Of a stretch of DNA of 64,000 nt, positions 56,495 through 64,000 are shown one piece after another. The DNA is taken from positions 62,001 to 126,000 of the forward strand of contig JAOZOU010000002.1 of assembly GCA_029933125.1 (NCBI GenBank), given 5' to 3'. The stretch's first letter is position 1. Each line of letters begins with the position of its first letter. Below the pieces are notes generated by a model. It worked only from the letters and a program-made list of their open reading frames with translations, was not told the DNA's origin and made no database searches. Both the position numbers and the translations under genes were made by a program. The DNA is from a bacterium (GTDB lineage Bacteria; Arandabacterota; Arandabacteria; Arandabacterales; Arandabacteraceae).

Positions 56495-59494
56495 ATGAAG
56501 AAAGGTCTCCCTATTTTTTTGGTGATCATTTTCGCCTGTGCCCAGATTGGTTTTGCTGCAGTCACTGGTAAGATTGCAGGCACGGTGAAGGATAAGGAAA
56601 CAGGAGATCCCCTGTTCCCTGCGAATATCATCATCGAGGGAACACACTTGGGGGCAGCCAGCCGCCCATCAGGTGAATACTTCATAATCAATGTCCCGCC
56701 TGGAAAGTATACTGTCAGGGCAAAGATGATGGGCTACCGTGACATGGTTGTTGAGAATGTACTCGTACGTGCTGACTTCACCACAACTGTAAACTTTGAG
56801 CTCGAGAAGACAACTGTTGCTGTGCTCGAGCCAATAACAGTCAAGGCTGAGCGCCCCATTATTCAACCTGATGTTACTGCAACGACAAGATTCATATCGG
56901 GTGAAGAGCTCGAGAACTTACCAACACGCGGGTATCAGGAGGCAGCATATCTTCAAACTGGTGTTGTTTCCTTTCAGATGAACCCTGATTTCGACATCAC
57001 TCAGGTTGAGAGTCAGAATCAGCCTCTATTGAATATAAGAGGTGGACGTTACAACGAAGTCGCCTACTATGTTGATGGTTTCTCTCAGCAGGATCCTCTG
57101 ACCGGTCTATCTTCAACGGCTATCAACCAAAGTGCAATTCAGGAAGTAACCGTCTTGACAGGTGGCTTCAATGCAGAATACGGACGAATCATGTCAGGTG
57201 CAGTAAATGTTATTACCAAGGAGGGTGGTTCGGTTTATGAGGGCGCTCTCGAAGCCGTGACCGATAATCTAGCTGGTGATTGGATTGGTGCTCACAATTA
57301 CGACTACAATATCTATGACTTCTCGCTTGGTGGACCTGGTCTGATAGTTCCCATTGGAAGTGATAAGTTCAACTTCTATATCTCGGGTGAGCGGCGATGG
57401 GGCAAGGATCGTGCACCAAGACCATTTTCTGATGGACCACTGCCGAACAATTCACTTTCAGGATGGAGCTGGCAGGGTAAGTTGACCTATAAGCCCACGA
57501 GCGAACTCAAGATAAAACTTGGTACACTTGGATCGTTTGACGATTGGCGTGAATTCCGAAATACCTACCGTTTCAATATCGATCACGCACCCCGTTACCA
57601 GGATCTCAATTATTCCGTCACCTGGAGTATGACCCATACCCTGAGTCCATCAACCTTCTATACACTTGCGGCCAGCTATTTCCTTACGGATCGCAAGCGA
57701 GGTGACGGAGTCCACTTTGACGATCTACCTGCTTACTCACGGCCTAAGGGTAATCCGCGTTATGATCAGTTCCTCAACCTCTTCATGAACGCCGATGACC
57801 CGACCAGTCCAATCGTTCGCGACAGGCAGGGAACTGTCATTGGTGGTGACGAAGCTCATGTCTGGGATGACTATCTCCACAGAACCTCAAGCTACTGGGG
57901 CTTGAAGTTTGACTATACCAGCCAAGTGAATCCCGAGAATCAGGTCAAGTTTGGCTTTGATTTCCAGCGTCATACCCTGAGGAAATACAATCATGTTCTC
58001 CCTGTTCAGGTTCGACTTGTTGATAGCACCTTGGTTGACAATTTTGATGGAGAGGGGCATGACGCACTTTATTATCATACAGATCTTAACAGCTGGGTTC
58101 AGGATGCCGACTACTTCGGCTATTACTGGACAGTTGTTGATAGCCAGCTTGTAACCCCGGCACACTGGCGTTACATATTCAGCGAGTCCAATCCCGACAG
58201 TATTGTAGACAGCCTGTATTGCTTCGACTACTACAAGTATTTCTATGATGAGAAGGAGATCGACAGCGGGCGTCAGGGTGCCAAACATCCCATAACAGCT
58301 TCTGCTTACATTCAGGACAAGTTTGAATATGAAGGCGTGGTCATAAATGCTGGCTTGCGCTATGACTATCTCAATGTTGATACCGAGGCACTCAAGAATG
58401 AAGAGCTGCCACTTGGCGATGACGGCACTACACTTGATGATGAAGATCTCGTCGAGAACAAGAAGTACCACGTTATCAGTCCAAGGCTGGGAATAGGTTT
58501 CCCAGTAAGCGAGCGTACGCTCTTCCACGCCAACTATGGGAAGTTCTTCCAGCAACCCAATCTTGAAGATCTTTATGTTAGCTATGACTATTTGGAGTAC
58601 ATGATCAGATGGGGTCCTTACTACGCGCCTTTTGGCAACCCGAATCTTAGACCCGAGAAGACAACAGCCTACGAGGTTGGCATTGCCCACCAAATTGCAC
58701 CCAAGGCTAAGATTGATATAGTTGCCTATTACAAGGATGTGAGGGATCTGGTTGAGGTAAGAAATGTTCCCTCTCAGCCAAATGCATTCGCCACTTACCG
58801 CAATGTTGACTATGGCACAATCAAGGGAGTGGACTTTGGATTCTCGCTTGCAAGAACAAATCATGTAGCAGCCAATCTTGCTTATAGTCTCTCCTGGGCA
58901 ATGGGAACCGGCTCGGTTTCAAACAGTCAGTACAACATTGCATGGACTGGGAGCGAAGTTCCCAAGATGACAACTCCACTAGCATTCGATCAGCGCCACA
59001 AGATCAGCCTCAACCTCGATTTCAGATGGGATAAGGGTGAGGGTCCGACATGGGGTGAGATGAAGCCTTTACAGAATGCTGGTCTTAATGTCCTGGTAAA
59101 CATCGGTAGTGGCAAACCGTATACACCAACCTTCACCTGGAATGAGGTTACATTGGCTGCTGTTTCAGTTACGCCGAGTGGGCCAATCAATTCCAAGTAT
59201 GGTCCATGGACCTATCAGGTTGATCTAAAGGCCAACAAGGGCTTTGAGTTTAAGCACGGCAAAGTTGACTTCTACATCTGGGTGATCAACCTCTTCGATC
59301 GCAAGAATGCCACCTATGTTTATCAGTCAACAGGATCACCCGAGTCAACAGGCTGGCTTGCGACTCCCGAGGGGGAGAAGTGGCTTGCTGACAACGGTCC
59401 CGAAGCTCGCAGACTTTACAACTTGGCTCAGAGGAATCCCAATAACTTCAGCGTGCCTCGAATGGTACGCTTTGGGATAAGGACAAGCTTCTAA
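56495..59494 (+). CDS. TonB-dependent outer-membrane receptor with CarboxypepD-like N-terminal domain
   Basis: A 999-residue outer-membrane transporter. A signal peptide (about 20 residues) precedes a carboxypeptidase-regulatory-like domain (about 22-105: G-K-I-A-G-T-V-K-D...G-E-Y-F-I-I-N-V-P-P-G). The plug domain (about 130-250) has I-R-G-G-R-Y-N-E-V and E-Y-G-R-I-M-S-G-A-V-N-V-I-T. The 22-strand-type barrel ends in a terminal Phe. The ATG at 56495 follows GGAGGGAAATC. The ligand is unknown; the architecture is SusC-like, but there is no SusD partner. The next genes, a large exported protein and a PorV-like protein, follow at 20 and 30 bases, forming one operon. Confidence 0.92.
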   Translation: MKKGLPIFLVIIFACAQIGFAAVTGKIAGTVKDKETGDPLFPANIIIEGTHLGAASRPSGEYFIINVPPGKYTVRAKMMGYRDMVVENVLVRADFTTTVNFELEKTTVAVLEPITVKAERPIIQPDVTATTRFISGEELENLPTRGYQEAAYLQTGVVSFQMNPDFDITQVESQNQPLLNIRGGRYNEVAYYVDGFSQQDPLTGLSSTAINQSAIQEVTVLTGGFNAEYGRIMSGAVNVITKEGGSVYEGALEAVTDNLAGDWIGAHNYDYNIYDFSLGGPGLIVPIGSDKFNFYISGERRWGKDRAPRPFSDGPLPNNSLSGWSWQGKLTYKPTSELKIKLGTLGSFDDWREFRNTYRFNIDHAPRYQDLNYSVTWSMTHTLSPSTFYTLAASYFLTDRKRGDGVHFDDLPAYSRPKGNPRYDQFLNLFMNADDPTSPIVRDRQGTVIGGDEAHVWDDYLHRTSSYWGLKFDYTSQVNPENQVKFGFDFQRHTLRKYNHVLPVQVRLVDSTLVDNFDGEGHDALYYHTDLNSWVQDADYFGYYWTVVDSQLVTPAHWRYIFSESNPDSIVDSLYCFDYYKYFYDEKEIDSGRQGAKHPITASAYIQDKFEYEGVVINAGLRYDYLNVDTEALKNEELPLGDDGTTLDDEDLVENKKYHVISPRLGIGFPVSERTLFHANYGKFFQQPNLEDLYVSYDYLEYMIRWGPYYAPFGNPNLRPEKTTAYEVGIAHQIAPKAKIDIVAYYKDVRDLVEVRNVPSQPNAFATYRNVDYGTIKGVDFGFSLARTNHVAANLAYSLSWAMGTGSVSNSQYNIAWTGSEVPKMTTPLAFDQRHKISLNLDFRWDKGEGPTWGEMKPLQNAGLNVLVNIGSGKPYTPTFTWNEVTLAAVSVTPSGPINSKYGPWTYQVDLKANKGFEFKHGKVDFYIWVINLFDRKNATYVYQSTGSPESTGWLATPEGEKWLADNGPEARRLYNLAQRNPNNFSVPRMVRFGIRTSF

Positions 59495-59514
59495 AACCAA
59501 GGGGAGGAGAGATC

Positions 59515-62490
59515 ATGAAGAAGCTAAGCTGGTCTGTGTCGGTAGCACTGGTACTGCTGCTTGCGGCATCGGTGTTTGCTGAGAAACCAAAAGATACTGG
59601 CTGGTTTGATAACAGCGACCCCCGCTATCGTCCGATGATCATTGACAATACTTCCTTCTTCGATGCCAACAACATCAAGATGATTGTGACCAACCACGGG
59701 TCCTTTGCCTATGATCTTACCCAACAGGATGCTGGTCTATGGTATCCCAAAGGGACTGACAAGACCTGTGTCTATGCTTCGGGGCTCTGGATAGGATGTA
59801 AGATCAATGGGGAGATCCATGTTACGGCCGGATCGTTTACCCAGGAGTATACACCTGGTCCAATCCTTGATGAGTGCCAGTGGGCTGGCGTAGGCGACCC
59901 TGTGCATAAGGTCTACAAGATCACCAAGGGGGATACCACATCCTACGACTACGTTAACTGGCCATCGCAGTTTGGTGCTCCTGTCGATGAGCATGACAAG
60001 CCCTTGCTGATTGGTGACCAGACCCTCTGGTGTGTTTACAACGACGCAGATCCGAGCGTTCACCAGTCTGATGAGGGACGTACTGGACCTATGGGTATTG
60101 AGATCCAGCAAACTGTGTTCGGTTTTGACTGGCCTGGTGCCCTCGGCAACGTTGTCTTCGTCAAGTTTAAGGTGATAAATAAGTGCGACAACACAATGGA
60201 CAGCACTTACTTCTCGGTCTGGTGCGATCCTGATGTGGGTGGCGCAAGTGATGACTATGTGGGTTGCGATATAACCCAGAGCATTGGCTTTGCCTACAAT
60301 GCTACTAACAATGACAATCTGTATGGCTCGACACCACCCTGTGTTGGATATGACTTCTTCAAGGGTCCTGTCGGCGACGATGGCAAAGAATTGGGGATGG
60401 TCTCATTCAATAAGTACATAAATGGGACAGATCCGAGAACCTTCCAGGAATCCTGGAATTACATGCGTGGTCTGGATCTGCACGGTGATGTTCTTATCGA
60501 TCCCACAACGGGTGAGCCAACGAAGTACTTTGTGCCAGGTGATCCCGTTGAGAATACAGGATGGCTTGATAGCGACCCAGCTGACAGAAGATTCATGCTT
60601 AACACTGGTCCTTTCACAATGGAACCGGGTGATACTCAGGAAGTGGTTGTTGGAATAATTGTTGCTCAGGGTGCCGATAGGATTGGTGCCGTAAGAGTCA
60701 TGAAATTCTATGATCAGACTGCTCAGATTGCATTCGATCTCGACTTCCAGCTGCCTGAGCCTCCAGCTCGTCCCATGGTCGATGTGGCTGAGCTTGATCG
60801 AAAGATCATACTTAGCTGGGGGACAGATTCGGAGATTGCAACTGCACCTGGCTACACCTTTGAAGGATATAACGTTTACCAGAGTGCATCGATTTCAGCC
60901 GCTGGCCCTTGGAAGCGGATAGCGACTTTTGACATCATCAATGGAATTCAGACGATTGAAGATCTTACTCTTAATGTGGACTTTGGGTTGCCTATTGTCC
61001 AGCCTGTCCAGTTTGGAAAGGACACAGGGCTTAAGCGTTATCTTGAGATAACTGAGGATAAGGTGAGAGGTGTACCCCTTGACAACGGTACCCCCTACTA
61101 CTATCGTGTAAGTGCCTATTCCTACAATCCCGATCCTGAACCTGGACTCCCCAAGACGCTCGAAAGCTTCTCTGACATAATAACGGCAATTCCTCAGGAA
61201 CCTGCTGCTGATGCCGTTATCACCGAGGAATTTCCAGAGACTGAGATAATCCAGGGTCAGATCGATCAGAATCTACCTCCCACCACTGACTATGTGACCG
61301 TTGACATAACCAATCCCTATTCCCTTACTGGGCATACCTATCGAATAGAATTTGCTCCAGCTGATCCACCCGATACGATAATTGCTGACGGTGACACAAC
61401 GATTGCCTATTACAAGTGGAATCTGAAAGACAAGAATACCGGTCTTTACCTCCTTGATGACTGGTCAGTAAACAAGAGTGGCGATGATGACTATCAGGTC
61501 GTAGACGGCTTCCTCGCCAAGGTAATTGGTTCCCACAAGGCTGAGCTTAGTCAGGTGCTCTTCCTTGATCCCAACGGTAACAAGTCGAGAATCCTTACCG
61601 GAGTTGATTGGGGTGGAGGCTACGCAATAAATGGCTCAGGGGGACCTGGTGCTGACTATGGTATCAACTTCTTCGGAAGCGAGCTTGATCCAGTTGCAAA
61701 TGCAGATCAATTCACAACTGTTGAGGTGCGTTTCAGCAGGACTGAAACCCAAAAGGCATATCGCTATGAGCGACCCGGATATGCCTATACCGGTTTCTTT
61801 GAGGTTCCCTTCACCGTCTGGGACGTTGTAACAGGCAAGCAGCTTAATGCTTGCTTTGTTGAGTGGGTTGAAAGCGCTGTCAATGACAGTACATGGGATC
61901 CGGATGATACCGATGTCGGTGGAAGGGAATACCTCTTCATCATGCGCAGCGAGTACGATCCCAACGGCGGCATCTATGATGATGAGAATTGGGGTCCTGC
62001 AGCTGATGTACTTTACGCCCTCTGGCCAAGGTTGCGCACGGGTTATAAATTCTCCGATATTGAGGACGGCTCGGTGCTCAAGTTTGTGTGGGCTCAGCCA
62101 GCAACTGATAACGACTACTTCGAATTTACACCTCAGGCTGTATCATATAGCAATGAGAAGGCGAAGGGAATCCTTAGCCAGATTCGTGTTGTTCCTAACC
62201 CCTACTTTGCCAAGTCAACATATGAGCTTGACCAGTTCCATCATGTCATCAAGTTCAGCAACCTGCCGAGAAAGTGCACTATTCGCATATTCAATCTTGC
62301 AGGTGATCTGGTTAAGACGATAGAGAAGACCGATCCAACGACCTCAATTGCTGAGTGGAATCTCATGAATGAGAAGGACATTCCCATTGCCAGTGGCTTT
62401 TACATCTATCATGTTGACGCACCTGGCATAGGTTCAACATTTGGTAAGATGGCAATATTCCTTGAGAAGGAGCGACTCAACACGTTCTAA
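59515..62490 (+). CDS. Large exported protein with FlgD/sorting-like C-terminus
   Basis: A 991-residue exported protein with a clear signal peptide (about 22 residues ending V-F-A-E). The body is beta-rich, with many Trp, Asp, Gly and Tyr residues. One region near 425-560 (I-L-S-W-G-T-D-S...F-E-G-Y-N-V-Y-Q-S) reads as an FN3-like domain. The C-terminal 100 residues (R-V-V-P-N-P-Y-F...I-R-I-F-N-L-A-G-D-L-V-K-T-I) match FlgD-like or type IX sorting domains. No enzymatic motif was found. Such proteins are commonly encoded beside TonB receptors and PorV-like proteins in uncultured FCB bacteria. A surface-binding role is inferred. Confidence 0.75.
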   Translation: MKKLSWSVSVALVLLLAASVFAEKPKDTGWFDNSDPRYRPMIIDNTSFFDANNIKMIVTNHGSFAYDLTQQDAGLWYPKGTDKTCVYASGLWIGCKINGEIHVTAGSFTQEYTPGPILDECQWAGVGDPVHKVYKITKGDTTSYDYVNWPSQFGAPVDEHDKPLLIGDQTLWCVYNDADPSVHQSDEGRTGPMGIEIQQTVFGFDWPGALGNVVFVKFKVINKCDNTMDSTYFSVWCDPDVGGASDDYVGCDITQSIGFAYNATNNDNLYGSTPPCVGYDFFKGPVGDDGKELGMVSFNKYINGTDPRTFQESWNYMRGLDLHGDVLIDPTTGEPTKYFVPGDPVENTGWLDSDPADRRFMLNTGPFTMEPGDTQEVVVGIIVAQGADRIGAVRVMKFYDQTAQIAFDLDFQLPEPPARPMVDVAELDRKIILSWGTDSEIATAPGYTFEGYNVYQSASISAAGPWKRIATFDIINGIQTIEDLTLNVDFGLPIVQPVQFGKDTGLKRYLEITEDKVRGVPLDNGTPYYYRVSAYSYNPDPEPGLPKTLESFSDIITAIPQEPAADAVITEEFPETEIIQGQIDQNLPPTTDYVTVDITNPYSLTGHTYRIEFAPADPPDTIIADGDTTIAYYKWNLKDKNTGLYLLDDWSVNKSGDDDYQVVDGFLAKVIGSHKAELSQVLFLDPNGNKSRILTGVDWGGGYAINGSGGPGADYGINFFGSELDPVANADQFTTVEVRFSRTETQKAYRYERPGYAYTGFFEVPFTVWDVVTGKQLNACFVEWVESAVNDSTWDPDDTDVGGREYLFIMRSEYDPNGGIYDDENWGPAADVLYALWPRLRTGYKFSDIEDGSVLKFVWAQPATDNDYFEFTPQAVSYSNEKAKGILSQIRVVPNPYFAKSTYELDQFHHVIKFSNLPRKCTIRIFNLAGDLVKTIEKTDPTTSIAEWNLMNEKDIPIASGFYIYHVDAPGIGSTFGKMAIFLEKERLNTF

Positions 62491-62520
62491 ATTGGCCTCT
62501 TGGCAAAAAGGAGGTAGGTC

Positions 62521-63531
62521 ATGGAACGCAAGGCTATGCTCATCGGGATCTTGATATTGCTCATGGCAAGCTCAGCTTTTGCTGTCACCAACAGGATAGG
62601 CACAGCTGGTGCTCAGGAGCTTCGTATACCTGTTGGTGCTCGGGGTACAGCAATGGCTGGTGCGGTCGTTGCTGACGTGAGTGGTACGGAGGCTCTCTTC
62701 TGGAATCCAGCTGGCGCAGCATGGGCACAGGGCACTGAGGCGACCGTGTCTTACAGAGGCTACATTGCTGACATGAATGTGAGCTACTTTAGCGTGCTTT
62801 CAAGGTTCAATGTGGGCACCATTGGTGTGAGCGCCAAGATCTTGAGCCTGGGTGATATCTATGTTACGACTGAGCAGGATTGGGATGGAACGGGCGAGGT
62901 TTTTTCGGTGAACATTCCCGTCTTAGGCTTAACATATGGCAGAAGATTAACCGATAAGGTGACCTTCGGTGCAACAGGCATGTACATCTCTGAGCAGGTT
63001 ATGCAGACTGAGGCAAAGGGTGTAGCATTCGACTTTGGCTTTCAATATGTACCGGGGTGGAAGACACTCAAGTTTGGAATGGTGATGAAGAATTATGGAC
63101 CAAGGATGCAATTCGGGGGTCCGGATTTTGAAAAGCCACTGCATGATCCCGATGATGATCCCCAAGCAGCTGTCAGGCAATGGCGATTGACTTCTGCTGA
63201 TTACGAGCTTCCATCATCCTTCCAGGTAGGTGTCACCTATGATGTTGACCTTGGACCGAATGGGATGCTGACCCTCGGTGGTGTTTTCCAGAGCAATGAC
63301 TTTTCTGAAGATGAGTATCGCCTTGGAGCCGAATTCAACATGAACAATCACATTTTTGTAAGGGCTGGCTATGTGTATTGCAATCAAACGGATTATCTCT
63401 ATGGTGCCACCCTGGGGGTTGGTGCAAGATTCACGCTTGGAAGAGTAAAGGCATATTTGGACTACTCCCACACTTTTGTTGATAGCTACTTCGACGATAT
63501 TCCAGAAGTTTCCCTTAGATTTACAATGTGA
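62521..63531 (+). CDS. PorV/PorQ-like (UPF0164) outer-membrane protein
   Basis: A 336-residue outer-membrane beta-barrel. A signal peptide (about 22 residues) precedes the family signature I-P-V-G-A-R-G-T-A-M-A-G-A and E-A-L-F-W-N-P-A-G-A-A. The remaining sequence alternates as barrel strands and ends V-S-L-R-F-T-M. In Bacteroidota PorV shuttles type IX cargo and PorQ assists its attachment; this homologue probably serves the exported protein encoded just upstream. It is the last gene of the three-gene operon and is followed by a strong terminator. Confidence 0.85.
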   Translation: MERKAMLIGILILLMASSAFAVTNRIGTAGAQELRIPVGARGTAMAGAVVADVSGTEALFWNPAGAAWAQGTEATVSYRGYIADMNVSYFSVLSRFNVGTIGVSAKILSLGDIYVTTEQDWDGTGEVFSVNIPVLGLTYGRRLTDKVTFGATGMYISEQVMQTEAKGVAFDFGFQYVPGWKTLKFGMVMKNYGPRMQFGGPDFEKPLHDPDDDPQAAVRQWRLTSADYELPSSFQVGVTYDVDLGPNGMLTLGGVFQSNDFSEDEYRLGAEFNMNNHIFVRAGYVYCNQTDYLYGATLGVGARFTLGRVKAYLDYSHTFVDSYFDDIPEVSLRFTM

Positions 63532-63583
63532 GACCTGGGGCGCTTGGTTCAGGGCGTTGGCTTCTGCCTGGAGCGGAGACGAA

Positions 63584-63618
63584 ACGGTGGGGCGCAAGCC
63601 CCACCGTCCCCTTTTTTT
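63584..63618 (+). terminator. Rho-independent terminator of the TonB-PorV operon
   Basis: A perfect 10-bp stem (63584-63593 with 63598-63607) carries a GCAA tetraloop and is followed by four C and seven T (63612-63618). It ends the PorV-like gene, 50 bases after its stop codon. Confidence 0.9.
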
Positions 63619-63624
63619 GACTGG

Positions 63625-64000
63625 TTAGGCTCGAAGCGGTAGGATCTCCTTACCAAGATTACTTAGTTCTTTGAAAGCGCGGTATTCGCCGGGGAGCGGG
63701 ATTCTGGGAAAGTCTATCTTGAGAAATTCCTGGTAACGCTCCCGTCCTTCCCGCCCTCGGGTGTTTTCTCTCCGATCCTGGAGGAGCCATGAAGATTAAG
63801 AACGTAAATCTCATCAAAGGTCTCGAGGAGTTTCCTTCTCATTCCCCGATGGATCACCCCGGAGAGATAGGAATTGTTGGTTACGAAGCCGAGGATCCCT
63901 CTGCCTGCCCGATCTGCGCACGATCGCCTTGGCAGCGAATACCAGAGCTAATGCTGTGTAAGCTCCGAGGAGCACGAAAGTCAATATCAATGTGTTCTCA
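63625..64000 (-). pseudogene. Decayed type ISP restriction-modification gene (adenine methylase/helicase type), C-terminal remnant
   Basis: Two frames on the minus strand together resemble the C-terminal methylase region of type ISP (LlaBIII-like) enzymes. In one, G-R-G-I-L-G-F-V-T-N-N-S-Y-L is followed by L-L-E-T-F-D-E-I-Y-V-L-N-L-H-G (about 63915-63745). In the other, R-E-R-Y-Q-E-F-L-K-I-D-F-P-R-I-P-L runs to a stop at 63625. Between them a large central part is missing and the frame changes. Upstream the first frame meets a TAG, and sequence from there to the window edge seems to lie in a third frame. The gene is therefore dead. Confidence 0.72.

Noticed and set aside
57887-58864. Long antisense frame of 325 codons within the TonB receptor gene
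   Set aside because: It lies wholly inside the strongly conserved receptor gene on the other strand and resembles no protein. It probably results from codon bias.
1-64000. CRISPR array, rRNA genes, tRNA genes, integrase or attachment sites
   Set aside because: No regularly spaced repeats, conserved rRNA segments, full tRNA cloverleaf or integrase motifs were noticed on either strand. A computed scan would be needed to exclude them fully.

Overview
The window looks like a chromosome segment of an uncultured Gram-negative bacterium, probably in or near the FCB superphylum. The evidence is a TonB-dependent receptor, a C25 (gingipain-type) protease with a C-terminal sorting-like domain, a PorV/PorQ-like barrel protein and many lipoproteins. 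Several archaeal-looking genes sit beside them: an ATP-dependent DNA ligase, a DHH nuclease of RecJ/GAN type and an MBX-like membrane complex. No rRNA, tRNA or CRISPR array was seen, so the phylum cannot be fixed from this sequence alone.

Layout: 0-4 kb holds the end of a VTT-domain membrane protein, a GH13 lipoprotein broken by one frameshift, and a GT4 glycosyltransferase. 4-11.6 kb (minus) is a six-gene operon: isocitrate dehydrogenase, aconitase, a LeuC/LeuD-type hydro-lyase, a CitD-CitE fusion and CitF. 11.8-16 kb (plus) holds an arylamine N-acetyltransferase-like protein, DUF4416, a TGS-uridine kinase fusion and an unknown helical protein. 16-22 kb holds an aminotransferase fused to a PEPCK-like domain, a flotillin, a divergent ATP-PEPCK transcribed from a back-to-back promoter, and a candidate small RNA with its own promoter and terminator. 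22-31.6 kb holds secreted and lipoproteins, the ligase, the DHH protein, a parallel beta-helix protein, TPR proteins and a DUF1028 protein.

The most striking region is 31.8-49.3 kb. An Mrp-type antiporter (E, F, G, a DUF4040 subunit, B, C, D and a second D/L-like subunit) runs directly into NuoH, B, C and D-like subunits, in the order of archaeal MBX/MBS complexes. The NuoD-like protein keeps only one of the four NiFe ligands, so it is not a hydrogenase. The NuoI-like ferredoxin subunit is fused to a complete GltD/NfnB-type flavoprotein with FAD and NAD(P)H sites. The next genes are HdrA (with a degenerate MvhD-like tail), HdrC, HdrB and a soluble SdhB/SdhA pair with no membrane anchor. I infer an ion-pumping ferredoxin/NAD(P)H module coupled to a heterodisulfide-reductase-like, possibly electron-bifurcating, fumarate reductase. 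Together with the citrate lyase, aconitase, IDH and PEPCK genes this would suit a reductive or branched TCA pathway. The right side of the cluster is marked by decayed IS256 and IS110 transposase fragments.

51-63.6 kb encodes the C25 protease, a cytoplasmic reductive-dehalogenase-like protein, and a TonB receptor / large exported protein / PorV-like triad behind a structured leader. The window ends in a decayed type ISP restriction-modification gene. All function calls rest on motif recognition by eye; no database search was run.
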